64,000 nt of DNA from Bordetella genomosp. 13 (GCF_002119665.1 NZ_CP021111.1:4526001-4590000), one strand, 5' to 3'; shown: positions 44,142 to 52,941, counted from the stretch's first letter. Program-made: numbers and translations. Notes: generated by a model not told the origin, from the letters alone.

Positions 44142-44915
44142 TCAACGCAGCGTCAGCGTGGCCTCGATCAGCCTGAAGGTCGGCAGCAGCTGCCGCCAGG
44201 CATCCTTGGCCATGGCGGCGGGCTTGCGCAGCGCCGCGGCCAGATCGACGTCGTCGAACGGCTCGCCCTTGCGCGCGAACACGATGCTGTTGGTCATGTC
44301 GTCGTCCACCACCTCGAACAGTGACGCGCCGAACACCTCGCGCAAGTGCGCCAGGCAGACCGGATAGGTGGCGCTTTCGAAATGCAGGTTCACGACGAGA
44401 ATGCCCTCGGACGACATGGCCGTGCGGCAGTCCTCGAAGAATGCGCGCTCGCACAAGGCGGGCGGCATGCCCCGGCCATCATAGGCATCGACCAGCAGCA
44501 CGTCCGCGAGGTCGGCGCCGGCGCGAGGCTCTTGCAGATAGAGCCTGCCATCGGCGGCGATCACGCGGAAGCGCCCGTCATCGGGCGGCACGTGGAACGC
44601 ATCGCGCAACGCGATGACCTCGGGGTCGATCTCTACCACGTCGATCGACGTCCCGGGCAGGTAGCGATGGCAGAACTTGGCCAGCGATCCGCCGCCCAGG
44701 CCGATCATCAGCATGCGGCGCGGCGCGCTGTCGAACAGCAGGAAGCCCATCATCAACCGCGTGTAGTCGAGCTCGAGCGCGTAGGGATTGAGCAGCGACA
44801 TGCTGCTCTGGACTGCCGCGGAACCCGCGAACTGCAGCGTCAGCGCATCGCGCGTGCGGCGCAACTCGGGCCGGGTCGACGGCGGATCACCGGACGGGGA
44901 ATCAGGCAGGGACAT
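44142..44915 (-). CDS. Spermidine synthase-like methyltransferase-fold protein
   Basis: A 257-residue protein. SAM/dcSAM-binding motif MLMIGLGGGSLAKFCH, VVEIDPEVIALRDAF and VLLVDAYDGRGMP follow the spermidine synthase fold. It lacks the N-terminal beta-barrel domain of canonical SpeE and is shorter. Such stand-alone domains are common in proteobacteria and of uncertain function. The ATG 44915 is used; a GTG at 44993 would add 26 residues without a better ribosome site. It converges with iclR with only 12 bp between stops. Confidence 0.82.
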   Translation of the reverse strand: MSLPDSPSGDPPSTRPELRRTRDALTLQFAGSAAVQSSMSLLNPYALELDYTRLMMGFLLFDSAPRRMLMIGLGGGSLAKFCHRYLPGTSIDVVEIDPEVIALRDAFHVPPDDGRFRVIAADGRLYLQEPRAGADLADVLLVDAYDGRGMPPALCERAFFEDCRTAMSSEGILVVNLHFESATYPVCLAHLREVFGASLFEVVDDDMTNSIVFARKGEPFDDVDLAAALRKPAAMAKDAWRQLLPTFRLIEATLTLR

Positions 44916-45061
44916 GGCGTATGGGACGACGAAAGACCGGCGGAAGCCTCGGATTATCGGCCCTGGCGGCATTTCTTCGGGTAGATCTGTCACTGTTCAT
45001 ACACAAATCCGTCTGATGATTGGGCTTCGATATCCCCTCGCACGCAGTCCAGGAGACCGCC

Positions 45062-45844
45062 ATGCTGGATTTCGACGTCGTCTGCAACGATCGCCACGAC
45101 TACGCGAACGGTCCGCACGCCCATGCGGACGACATGCTGTTCATGCCGCTGGACGGCCTGTTCTCGGTCTCATCCCGCGACGACCGCCGGCCCGCGCTGC
45201 TGGACAACAGCAGCGTCTGGTGGGTGCCCAGCCGGCAGGTGCATCAGGTGACGGCCACGCCGGACCAGCGGCATCTTTGCTACTACCTGCACATGCCTGC
45301 GCTGTTGACCGCCAGCCGGGCCAAAGACGCACCGTCCGGCGCGGCGGCACAGCGCTGGACGATGTCGACGTTTTTGCTGGACCTGCTTCGGGTCCGAGCG
45401 CATCTGCGGCATCGCGGGCGTCCGGCGCCGGGGCTCTCGCAGGCCGAGCTGGACCGCGCCATCCTGGCCGAGGTGGGCCGCATCGTGGCATCGCTTGCGC
45501 CAACGGACGCGCAAGAACCCGATCGACTGGTGCAGGCGGTCAAGACATATGTGCGCGCGCACCTGGACGAAGACCTGTCCTGCCGCGAACTTGCCGAGCG
45601 CATGCAGACCAGCGCGCGCACGCTGGCACGGTGGTTCCAGGGTGTCGAAGGGATGCCGCTAGGCCAGTACGTATTGCGCGCGCGCCTGTCCGAGGCCCAT
45701 CGCCTGCTGCAGCTGACGACGCTTCCCATCTGCGATATCCAGCAGGCGGTCGGGTTCGCCTCGGCCGCCCACTTCGCCTACGCGATGCGCCGCGCCTACG
45801 GCGTGGCGCCCCGCCAGTTGCGCCATCGCCGCCTGGCGGACTAG
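45062..45844 (+). CDS. AraC-family regulator, cupin type (paralogue A)
   Basis: A 260-residue AraC regulator with a short cupin-like N-domain (DFDVVCNDRHDYANGPHAHADDMLFMPLDG) and a C-terminal double HTH (ELAERMQTSARTLARWFQ; ICDIQQAVGFASAAHFAYAMRR). GGAG lies 6 nt before the ATG. It is closely similar to the protein encoded at 50049-50816. Between the two lie the helical protein, PhzF, lyase-like and Bug genes. This suggests duplication with the pair controlling the genes they flank. Direct repeats at 45905-45945 downstream could be its site. Confidence 0.92.
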   Translation: MLDFDVVCNDRHDYANGPHAHADDMLFMPLDGLFSVSSRDDRRPALLDNSSVWWVPSRQVHQVTATPDQRHLCYYLHMPALLTASRAKDAPSGAAAQRWTMSTFLLDLLRVRAHLRHRGRPAPGLSQAELDRAILAEVGRIVASLAPTDAQEPDRLVQAVKTYVRAHLDEDLSCRELAERMQTSARTLARWFQGVEGMPLGQYVLRARLSEAHRLLQLTTLPICDIQQAVGFASAAHFAYAMRRAYGVAPRQLRHRRLAD

Positions 45845-46161
45845 CAACAGGCCTGAGCGCGGTATCGGCGGCGCGGCTGGCGGCTGGCGGCTGGCGGCTG
45901 GCAGAAATTCGATAGTCCTGGCCGCAAATCGACAATCCGGACCGCGACGCGGCCCTAAGCTGGCCGTACCGACTCGCATGGTCGGTGACCCGTACCACCC
46001 CGTTGCGCCTCTCTGCGCCAGACGCGTGCAAACGCCCTATGCCGCCGCATAGCGCATGTTACGCCAGCCTCGCATCCGTCCTCTGCCACCCACAATCCGG
46101 CTCCAGCGGCTGGCGGCTCCAGCACGCCCCGCCGCTTCGGAGCGCGCCTGGAGTAAATGCA
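45845..46161. other. 317-bp spacer with short tandem repeat and direct repeats
   Basis: Non-coding between araC-like paralogue A and the helical-protein gene. It holds four tandem GGCTGGC (45875-45902) and two imperfect direct repeats at 45905-45925 and 45926-45945. The latter share the skeleton AAAT(T)CGAyAaTCC-GG-CCGC in tandem, the usual arrangement of AraC-type half-sites. A start-site promoter could not be picked. Confidence 0.55.
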
Positions 46162-47013
46162 ATGAACAAGTTCCGTCCGATCGTCGACATCGAGATAGCG
46201 CTGGTCGACAACGCCGCTGCCCGGCATGCCCTCTACGATTCCTATGCGGCCTCGGCCCGGGCCGTCGAGCGCATCGAAGCCTTCTTCGACCAGTTCACGG
46301 CACGCGCCTGGTCGCAGGAGGCCCGCAACACCTTCTTCCGCAATTGGCGGTCACCGGGTATCGGCGCGGCAAGCTTTTGCGCGCTTACCTTCAGGCTGAT
46401 GGAAGCGGCCGAGAACACGGACGACGATCGGCAGCGTCCCGTGCTGTACCGCTGCGCGACCCGCGCTTCGGAGGTGTCGCGCGAGGACGTGGGCATCGGC
46501 ACGACAGATCACCAGAAACTGTACGAGGATTTCGCGACGCGGCTGGCCGGCAACGATCAGTGGAAGCTCGACAGCCATGTCGTTCCCGGGCTGAAGCGCT
46601 TCATCAATGCGTCGCGCCACTATCGTCAGGCCGGCGCGGACCTGGGCCGCGCAATGCTGATCTCTCTGCCCGAAGAGCTGTACAACCATGGCGAGTTCGC
46701 CTATTGCGCCGCCCGCTTCTCGCGCTGGCAGCGTGACGTGCTCGCGCGTCCGCGGGACTCGTGGGGCGCCGACCTGAAATTCATCCACGACCACCTGGGC
46801 GACACCGAGCGCGGTCATTTCGCGGCGCTGGTGCGCGGCTTCGAGGATTACTGCACCGCGCTGTCGGTGCCGCCGGACTGGGACGCGATGTACCAGGCCA
46901 ACGTCGAACTGCTGGACGACATGGCCCATTCGTACGACAAACTGTACGACCGCATCGTCGAGCTGGACCGCGACACGGCAAGGGCCCCGCTTGCTATGGC
47001 GCCTGCTCCGTGA
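46162..47013 (+). CDS. All-helical protein, possibly heme-oxygenase-like fold
   Basis: A 283-residue protein, predicted almost wholly alpha-helical. His and Glu residues recur at helix spacing: SASRHYRQAGADLGRA-like segment near residues 150-165, SLPEELYNHGEFAYCAARF near 175, and FIHDHLGDTERGHFAALVRGF near 215. This resembles TenA/PqqC- or heme-oxygenase-like metal-binding helices, though I cannot assign it with confidence. GGAG lies 8 nt before the ATG. It ends overlapping the convergent PhzF gene by 20 bp. It is preceded by AraC-type direct repeats and flanked by AraC genes. Confidence 0.6.
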   Translation: MNKFRPIVDIEIALVDNAAARHALYDSYAASARAVERIEAFFDQFTARAWSQEARNTFFRNWRSPGIGAASFCALTFRLMEAAENTDDDRQRPVLYRCATRASEVSREDVGIGTTDHQKLYEDFATRLAGNDQWKLDSHVVPGLKRFINASRHYRQAGADLGRAMLISLPEELYNHGEFAYCAARFSRWQRDVLARPRDSWGADLKFIHDHLGDTERGHFAALVRGFEDYCTALSVPPDWDAMYQANVELLDDMAHSYDKLYDRIVELDRDTARAPLAMAPAP

Positions 47014-47863
47014 CCTCGCCGCTCAGCCAATACGTGGACGACGCGTGCGGCGCGTCGTGCCGCGGATCTTCCATCGTCACGCACATGCGCGACAGGCGTC
47101 CCATCGCGCGTCCCTGCAGCACGTTGGCCGTAACGCCACGCGGAATGTCGATTCCGTAATGCCCGAGGGCGCCGAAAAGCGCCGTCGCCGCGATGCCGGT
47201 GGCGGCGTCTTCGAGGTAGCCCGAGGACTGGGGAAACTGTCGCGCCTCGTAGGTAAAGGCCGCGTCTTGCGACACGGCGAAGGGATAAAGCCCCGTGGAC
47301 CCGATGCGGCCGCAGAGGTCGCGCATCTCGTCGAAACGCGGCGCCAGGGCGTTCAGGATATCCGTCGATGCGATATGGATGATGGTCTTCGGCCGACTGG
47401 TGGAGGCGTTGCAGATCAGGGGTGTGGCCAGATCGGAAGGCCTGATCCCCAGGACGCGCAGTATGTCGTCTATATAGCCGGCTTCCACCGGCTGCACGGT
47501 GGCGCCGGGTTGGCCGATCCGGATGCGCGCGGCGCGCATGTCGATCGTGACCTCGCCCGCCAGCGTCTGGACAGTGATGAGGGTAGGCGCTGCCAGGCCG
47601 CGCATGCGCAGCAGCCAGCCCGTGCCCAGCGTGGCATGGCCGCACATTTCCATCTCGCGCGTGGGAACGAAGTAGCGCAGCCGGTACGGAGCCGCTCCAT
47701 CGGTGGGAAACAGGAAGGCGCACTCCAGGCCATGGCGCTGCGCCATGGCCTGCATGTCCGCTTCCGTCATTCCGGTGGCATCAAGCACGATGGGGCACGG
47801 GTTGCCGCCGCCCCCTTGTTCGGTGAACACGTTCACCACCACAGTCTCGGGTTCGCGATTCAT
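46994..47863 (-). CDS. PhzF-family isomerase/epimerase-fold protein
   Basis: A 289-residue protein with the two-lobed PhzF/DapF fold. VVNVFTEQGGGGNPCPIVLDA opens lobe one; the catalytic Glu lies in HGLECAFLFP. CGHATLGTGWLL and the second-lobe motif YLEDAATGIAATALFGALG are diagnostic. Stand-alone PhzF homologues catalyse proton shifts on unknown metabolites. It ends within the tail of the convergent helical-protein gene. It follows the lyase-like gene (10 bp) and a Bug gene on the same strand, so these three may be one operon. Confidence 0.92.
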   Translation of the reverse strand: MNREPETVVVNVFTEQGGGGNPCPIVLDATGMTEADMQAMAQRHGLECAFLFPTDGAAPYRLRYFVPTREMEMCGHATLGTGWLLRMRGLAAPTLITVQTLAGEVTIDMRAARIRIGQPGATVQPVEAGYIDDILRVLGIRPSDLATPLICNASTSRPKTIIHIASTDILNALAPRFDEMRDLCGRIGSTGLYPFAVSQDAAFTYEARQFPQSSGYLEDAATGIAATALFGALGHYGIDIPRGVTANVLQGRAMGRLSRMCVTMEDPRHDAPHASSTYWLSGEVTEQAP

Positions 47864-47873
47864 TCAGGAATTC

Positions 47874-48998
47874 CTATTTCGATGCACTGAGTGCCGCCAT
47901 CGTCGGCTTCAGCGGATGAAGGTGAGGGACGAACCCGGTGGCGAAGGCACGCGTCTGCTGCGCGAGCACATGCACCGCGTCGAGCAGCGCGTAGGCTACC
48001 AGCGGGAACGCGGTGAACAAGGCGAGCTGCCCGCGCGCGGCCAGGTCGACCACCATGCCGCTTTGCCCCCTGACATAGGCGCAGGCCATCAGGATGGTGG
48101 TGGCCTGCTTCGGGTTGCTCTTGCCCAGCAGCGTCGTCGAATCGTGGGCGCTTTCCTGGAATCCCAGGTCTGCAAAGCCGTGCTCGGGTCCGGAGCACAG
48201 CAGAAGCATGTCGGCGGCCATCTTCTCGATGCCGGACGCAAGCGCGCCGAGCGCCGAGGCGAAGGCGGCCAGCGAGCGTATGCCGGCGATCTCATTGCTG
48301 GGCGCCGCACTGGACCGGCACTCGAGGCCTTCGGCGGCATTCCAGCTTGCGACATAGGCTGCGGCGAAACGCCGGTGCACGCCATCTCCATTGCCCAGAG
48401 AATAGCCACCCTGCGGAATCGATGCCAACGGACCCGCGGCCTGCGTCAGCCAGTCGTGGTGCGCATGGACGAGATCGGCCCAGCCGCCCACGACCTGGCC
48501 CAGGGCCATCCACTTCGCATCGCGCAGGAACGTGCGGCCCATGACGCGGCTGTCTCCGGCGCGTGCGGCGCTGTCGCGAAGCCGGCTTTGCAGCAGACCG
48601 CAGGCCGGATCCAGCTGGACGCGGTAGGCCCGCAGCAGCGCCAGCTGCAGCACCGTGGGGAACGTGTCATTGGTCGACTGATTCCAGTTGACGTGCTCGG
48701 GCATCACCGACACGCCCGAGCGCTGCGCGCAGGCCTGGGCGATGCAGGCGTTCGCCCAGCGGTTGAACTCGAGCCCGCAGCCGGATTGCCAGATGGAGGG
48801 ACCGGGGTCTTCCCGGCGGCTGACGCGCAGTGCCTGCGCCTGCTGCGCAATGGCTTGGGCGACGGTGTCGGGCAACAGGCCCAGCGATCCGTTCGCTCGC
48901 GCCGCCGCGGCCTTGTGGGCCAGAAGCGTGTCCAGAAAAACTCGAGGCAGAAACTTCTCGGGCGAGTAACCCGCCGTGTCGCCATCCATCAACTCCAT
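47874..48998 (-). CDS. Divergent fumarase/aspartase-superfamily protein
   Basis: A 374-residue member of the class II fumarase/aspartase superfamily. HVNWNQSTNDTFPTVLQLAL matches the second family motif. Others are altered: SIWQSGCGLEFNRWANA for GSGTQTNMN, GRTFLRDAKWMALGQ with Phe where the catalytic His of GRTHLQDA is expected, and STTLLGKSNPKQAT for SSIMPGKVNPTQ. It lacks about 80 N-terminal residues of the usual roughly 460. ATG 48998 lies 4 bp after the Bug gene stop. It may be a lyase with another mechanism or an inactive homologue. Confidence 0.75.
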   Translation of the reverse strand: MELMDGDTAGYSPEKFLPRVFLDTLLAHKAAAARANGSLGLLPDTVAQAIAQQAQALRVSRREDPGPSIWQSGCGLEFNRWANACIAQACAQRSGVSVMPEHVNWNQSTNDTFPTVLQLALLRAYRVQLDPACGLLQSRLRDSAARAGDSRVMGRTFLRDAKWMALGQVVGGWADLVHAHHDWLTQAAGPLASIPQGGYSLGNGDGVHRRFAAAYVASWNAAEGLECRSSAAPSNEIAGIRSLAAFASALGALASGIEKMAADMLLLCSGPEHGFADLGFQESAHDSTTLLGKSNPKQATTILMACAYVRGQSGMVVDLAARGQLALFTAFPLVAYALLDAVHVLAQQTRAFATGFVPHLHPLKPTMAALSASK

Positions 48999-49002
48999 GG
49001 CG

Positions 49003-49977
49003 CTACTCGTCGATCTGCAGATTCTGCGCCTGGGCCACGTCGCGCCAGCGGGCGTAGTCGGCGCGCACCTGCGCCGCGAACGCCTCGGCCGTTCCGCCCT
49101 TGGCCGTCGCGCCCTGCGCCTGCAGCTGCGCCTTGACGTCAGGGTCGGCAAGAATGGCGTTCGTCTCGCGGTTCAGGCGGGCCACGATGTCCGGCGGCGT
49201 GCCGGCAGGAACGGCCAGCCCATACCAGATCGTCGGGGCGTAGTCCGCCAGCCCCTGCGCCTCGAATGTGCGCACGGCAGGCAGGCTCTCTTGCGGACTG
49301 GTAACGGCAATCGGCACCAGCTTGCCTGCCTGGATCTGCGCCAGCGTCGTCGGCACCTGGTCGAACAGCACCTTCAGCTGGCCGCCTATGGCGTCATTCA
49401 GGGCCGGACCCGCGCCCTTGTACGGAATGTGGACCAGCTGCGCCTTTGCTTTCGCGCCCAGCAGCTCCATGGCCAGGTGCGCGAAGGAGCCAGCGCCCGG
49501 CGTGCCGTAGTCGAGTTCGCGAGGATGCTTCCTGGCGTAGTCCAGCAGTTCGGGCAGCGTCTTGACCTTCAGGCTGGGATGCACCATCAGCACGTTCGCG
49601 ACTTCGGCCAGGTTGATCACCGCGACCGCATCCCGTTCGACTTGATAAGGCGTCTTGGGGTGCGTGGCGGGATAGGTGGAGAACGTCGTGGTGGTCACCA
49701 CCAGCACCGTATGGCCGTCCGGCGCCGACACCAGCGCCTGCCGCGTGCCGATGGTGCCCGAGGCGCCGCCCCGGTTTTCCACGACGAAAGGCTGCCCCAG
49801 GCGCTGCGACAGCTTCTGCGCGATCAGCCGCCCTATCACGTCCGTGGTACCGCCAGGAGGAAACGGAATTACCACCGACACCGGACGAGTGGGCCAGTCC
49901 GCGGCGTGCGCCGCGATGGGTGCGCTGGCGATGGCAAGGCATGCCAGCAGACAACGGGAGTAGATTGAAGGTCGCAT
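49003..49977 (-). CDS. Bug/TctC-family periplasmic solute receptor
   Basis: A 324-residue protein. The export signal is SRCLLACLAIASAPIAAHAA with cleavage near residue 25. Family motifs: VSVVIPFPPGGTTDVIGR, FVVENRGGASGTIGTRQALV, HIPYKGAGPALNDAIGG and the C-lobe. It is the first gene of a unit with the lyase-like and PhzF genes, 72 bp after AraC-like paralogue B on the same strand. It presumably delivers a carboxylate for those enzymes. Confidence 0.93.
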   Translation of the reverse strand: MRPSIYSRCLLACLAIASAPIAAHAADWPTRPVSVVIPFPPGGTTDVIGRLIAQKLSQRLGQPFVVENRGGASGTIGTRQALVSAPDGHTVLVVTTTTFSTYPATHPKTPYQVERDAVAVINLAEVANVLMVHPSLKVKTLPELLDYARKHPRELDYGTPGAGSFAHLAMELLGAKAKAQLVHIPYKGAGPALNDAIGGQLKVLFDQVPTTLAQIQAGKLVPIAVTSPQESLPAVRTFEAQGLADYAPTIWYGLAVPAGTPPDIVARLNRETNAILADPDVKAQLQAQGATAKGGTAEAFAAQVRADYARWRDVAQAQNLQIDE

Positions 49978-50048
49978 GTTGGTCCTCGATGAAGTCCGAT
50001 GACGATACGACCGGGGCCGCCTGCTCCGTTATGATCAGGCTGCCACTG

Positions 50049-50816
50049 CTATCGATTTATCACTTTAGTGATATTTTTGCGCAGCGCCGAAGGCGATACG
50101 CCGAAACGCTTGCGCACGGCAAAGGCGAAATGCGCGGCGGATGCGAACCCCACCGCGCCCTGGATGTCGGCAATGGACAAGGCGGTGGTACGCAGCAGCC
50201 GGGCCGCCTCTTGCAGCCGCGTCTCGAGAATGTACTGGCCGATGGACATGCGCTCGCGCGTGCTGAACCAGCGGGCCAGCGTGCGCTCTTTCAGGCGGAA
50301 TCGTTCGGCCAACGAGGCGCAGCCCAGGTCCTCGTCCAGGTGCTGCGCGATGAACGCCTTCACCGCCGACAGAATGGCCGCGGTTTCGTCGGACACCAGA
50401 GGCACCGGCGTGCCGGCGACGATGCGGCACACTTCTGCGATGATCATGCGGTCGAGCGCTTCGCGGCTCAGGTCTATCGTCACCGCGCGACCCGGCAGGA
50501 AATGGCGCCGCAGGCGCATCAGGTCATGCAGGATCGTGCTCATGCTCCAGCAGCGCGGCTGTGAGAATCCCTGGCTATCCAGCCGAGCCATGTCCGCGTA
50601 GTAGCACAAGTGCCGCTGCCGGTTGCTGGCCTCGACATGATGGGCCCGGCGTCCGGGCACGTACCACATGGCGCCGTCGGTGATGACGGCGGAACGGCCA
50701 TCGGCCGCAACCGAAAAGACGCCGTCCAGCGGCACGAACAGCATGTCGTCGGCATGCACGTGCGGGCCATTGCCGTAATGGGGACGGTCGTTGCATACCA
50801 CATCGAAATCGATCAT
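50049..50816 (-). CDS. AraC-family regulator, cupin type (paralogue B)
   Basis: A 255-residue AraC regulator, paralogue of the one at 45062-45844: N-terminal DFDVVCNDRPHYGNGPHVHADDMLF and C-terminal HTH pair (SLAERFRLKERTLARWFS; IADIQGAVGFASAAHFAFAVRK). AGGAAAG precedes the ATG. It lies immediately upstream of the Bug/lyase/PhzF genes on the same strand (72 bp). The last 24 coding bases form a palindrome TATCACT-TT-AGTGATA followed by T-run on the + strand, of uncertain meaning. Ligand unknown. Confidence 0.92.
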   Translation of the reverse strand: MIDFDVVCNDRPHYGNGPHVHADDMLFVPLDGVFSVAADGRSAVITDGAMWYVPGRRAHHVEASNRQRHLCYYADMARLDSQGFSQPRCWSMSTILHDLMRLRRHFLPGRAVTIDLSREALDRMIIAEVCRIVAGTPVPLVSDETAAILSAVKAFIAQHLDEDLGCASLAERFRLKERTLARWFSTRERMSIGQYILETRLQEAARLLRTTALSIADIQGAVGFASAAHFAFAVRKRFGVSPSALRKNITKVINR

Positions 50817-51156
50817 TTCTTTCCTCGACCGGCGCAACACGGCCTGCTGCACGCCCGCGTGGAAGCGCCGGATTCCACGCGGCTTCGAGGGCATCGAAAC
50901 ACATGGCCGTCCCCAGTCCATGCGCCTGATCCAAAATCAGACTTCTCCCGTCTAATCCGTATCGATACCTCCAAAAGCGGGTCTGGCGGCTTTCGGGCGC
51001 CGGCCGGCTTGACGGGTATTCGTCAGCGGTACAAGAATCGAATTGCCGGCCAGGCGCGCCCGGCCAAGGGTGCCTGGCCATGGGCGTCCGGCGAGCGGCG
51101 CCGGCTGACGGCGCGTGCCGGGCAGCGATTCACCGGGCCAAACGACGGGGGAGCAT
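50817..51156. other. 340-bp divergent spacer
   Basis: Lies between AraC-like paralogue B (-) and the DUF1326 gene (+). A weak promoter-like pair TTGACG (51009-51014) and TACAAG (51030-51035) with a short 15-nt spacer faces the DUF1326 gene. A GC-rich stretch follows with no hairpin that I would call a terminator. No gene is seen. Confidence 0.4.
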
Positions 51157-51759
51157 ATGAGCTATCACCTGGAAGGCCGTCTGCTCGAGGTCTGCAACTG
51201 CAACGTCCTCTGCCCTTGCTGGATAGGCGAGGATCCCGATAACGGCACCTGCGACACCATCGTCGCATGGCGCATAGACAAAGGCACCGTGGACGACGTG
51301 GACGTCAGCGGCAACACCGTCGCCGCGGTGGCCCACGTGCCGGGCAACATCCTGGAAGGGAACTGGAAGGCCGCGATCTACGTTGATGAGCACGCCTCGG
51401 ATGCGCAGGAGAGGTCTCTGCTGAAGGTCTACACGGGTCAGGCCGGCGGCCCCATCGCCGATCTGGCGAAATTGATCGGCGAAGTCGTGTCGGTCGAGCG
51501 CGCGCCCATCCGTTTCACCGTGGAAGAAGGCAAGGGAGAACTCGAGATCGGCGCGGACTACTACGCCCGGCTGGAGCCCTACCTGGGCGCCACAGGCGGA
51601 CAGACCACGCTGACCGACACGATATTCTCCACCGTGCCGGGCGCTCCCGTGTTCGTCGGCAAGGCGCCCACCTACCGTTCGAGGAACGAAGCGCTGGGCA
51701 TCAACGTGGACATCAAGAACCACAACGCCCTGCAAAGCACCTTCGTCTTCGACGGATGA
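51157..51759 (+). CDS. DUF1326 domain protein
   Basis: A 200-residue soluble protein. The DUF1326 signature near the N-terminus is EVCNCNVLCPCWIGEDPDNG with four Cys close together, suggesting metal or redox binding. The gene is coupled by ATGA to a DUF2182 membrane protein, as DUF1326 usually is. The function of the pair is not established. Start ATG 51157. Confidence 0.9.
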   Translation: MSYHLEGRLLEVCNCNVLCPCWIGEDPDNGTCDTIVAWRIDKGTVDDVDVSGNTVAAVAHVPGNILEGNWKAAIYVDEHASDAQERSLLKVYTGQAGGPIADLAKLIGEVVSVERAPIRFTVEEGKGELEIGADYYARLEPYLGATGGQTTLTDTIFSTVPGAPVFVGKAPTYRSRNEALGINVDIKNHNALQSTFVFDG

Positions 51760-52583
51760 ACCACGCCGCGAATGGCGCGATTGCGGGCAGGCCGCGTCGC
51801 CGCCGCGCCTTTCTGCTGGTCCTGTCCGCGCTGATTGCGCTGGCCTGGCTGGCGTTGTGGGCCTGGGCTCGCAGTCCGTACGGGCGCTATCTGGAACACG
51901 ACGACTGGACGGCGACCGGACCGGCGGCGTTCCTGTGCCGCGCCGTGCCCGGCGGCGACGTGGTGGTGCCGCTGGCACTCTACGCGGCCGCATGGGTCCT
52001 GATGACGGCGGCCATGATGCTGCCGACCATACTGCCTCTGTTCGACGTCTTCGACCGGCTGGCGGCCGCACGTCGCGACCACGGCAGGCTGCTGGCATTG
52101 CTGGTGCTGGGCTACATGAGCGTGTGGGCCGCGTTCGGTGTGCTCGGTCATGCCGTGCACACGGCCTTGCTGGCCTGGTTTTCCACGACCCCCGTGCTGG
52201 CATGGCACGGCTGGCTGGTCGGCGTCGGGTGCATCGGGCTGGCTGGCGCGTTCCAGTTCAGCCCGCTGAAGTACCGGTGTCTGCAACAGTGCCGTACGCC
52301 GCTGAGCTTCGTGATGCAGCATTGGCGCGGCGGGCTGGCGGCGCGGCAGGCCTATCTGCTGGGCGTGCATCACGGACTGTTCTGCGTGGGCTGCTGCTGG
52401 GCGCTGATGCTGGTGATGTACGCGGTCGGCATGGGCAGCCTGGGATGGATGCTGGCACTGGCGGCCGTCATGGCGATCGAGAAGAACCTCCCCTGGGGCC
52501 GGCGCATCAGTGCCCCACTGGGCGTTGCACTGCTGGGATGGGCCTTCGTCATGGCGGTGGAAGGGATGGGCGGGACGCCATGA
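51756..52583 (+). CDS. DUF2182 multi-pass membrane protein
   Basis: A 275-residue protein with about six to seven transmembrane helices (for example ALIALAWLALWAWA, VVVPLALYAAAWVLMTAA, LLALLVLGYMSVWAAFGVLG, GVALLGWAFVMAVEG). The conserved DUF2182 loop FSPLKYRCLQQCRTPL carries two Cys, and HHGLFCVGCCWALM adds more. Such Cys and Met/His-rich membrane proteins are suspected in metal handling. It is coupled to the DUF1326 gene and probably partners it. Confidence 0.93.
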   Translation: MNHAANGAIAGRPRRRRAFLLVLSALIALAWLALWAWARSPYGRYLEHDDWTATGPAAFLCRAVPGGDVVVPLALYAAAWVLMTAAMMLPTILPLFDVFDRLAAARRDHGRLLALLVLGYMSVWAAFGVLGHAVHTALLAWFSTTPVLAWHGWLVGVGCIGLAGAFQFSPLKYRCLQQCRTPLSFVMQHWRGGLAARQAYLLGVHHGLFCVGCCWALMLVMYAVGMGSLGWMLALAAVMAIEKNLPWGRRISAPLGVALLGWAFVMAVEGMGGTP

Positions 52584-52683
52584 ACCCCGGCGCGCCCAGC
52601 CCGTCGCCGGCTCCACCAGGCCAACCGGGCGCCAGCCGGGACATACCGGCCGCGTCGACTGTTCACTTTGCAGGAGAAAGATC

Positions 52684-52941
52684 ATGGCGGCATTGCTCCT
52701 CACCCACGTTCACGAAACCACCTCGGACGACGAGATCAAGGCGTTCCTGAACAAGTACGGCCTCCCGTCGTTCGACGAGATCCAGCGCGTTCCCAGCACT
52801 GGCGGGCGACCGGCAGTGCTGTTGAAATTCAACGACGCAAGCGCGGCGGCCTTGCAGACACTGGTGCCGCGCATCCACAACGTGTACTGGAAAGAGCGCA
52901 CGATCACGGCGATGATCATGCGGGAGTCGCCGGGCGAATAG
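52684..52941 (+). CDS. Small RRM-like protein
   Basis: An 85-residue protein with the beta-alpha-beta-beta-alpha-beta rhythm of an RNA-recognition motif: LLLTHVHETTSDDEIKAFL as first strand and helix, then RPAVLLKFNDASAAAL in the position of RNP1 and second helix, and TITAMIM as last strand. The aromatic RNP residues (Phe/Tyr) are mostly missing except Phe in KFND, so RNA binding is uncertain. AGGAGA lies just before the ATG. It follows the DUF2182 gene by 100 bp; it could be independent. Confidence 0.6.
   Translation: MAALLLTHVHETTSDDEIKAFLNKYGLPSFDEIQRVPSTGGRPAVLLKFNDASAAALQTLVPRIHNVYWKERTITAMIMRESPGE

Noticed and set aside
50058..50073. TATCACT-TT-AGTGATA palindrome followed by T-run on the + strand
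   Set aside because: It lies inside the last codons of the minus-strand AraC gene, and no + strand gene ends before it, so a terminator role has no support.
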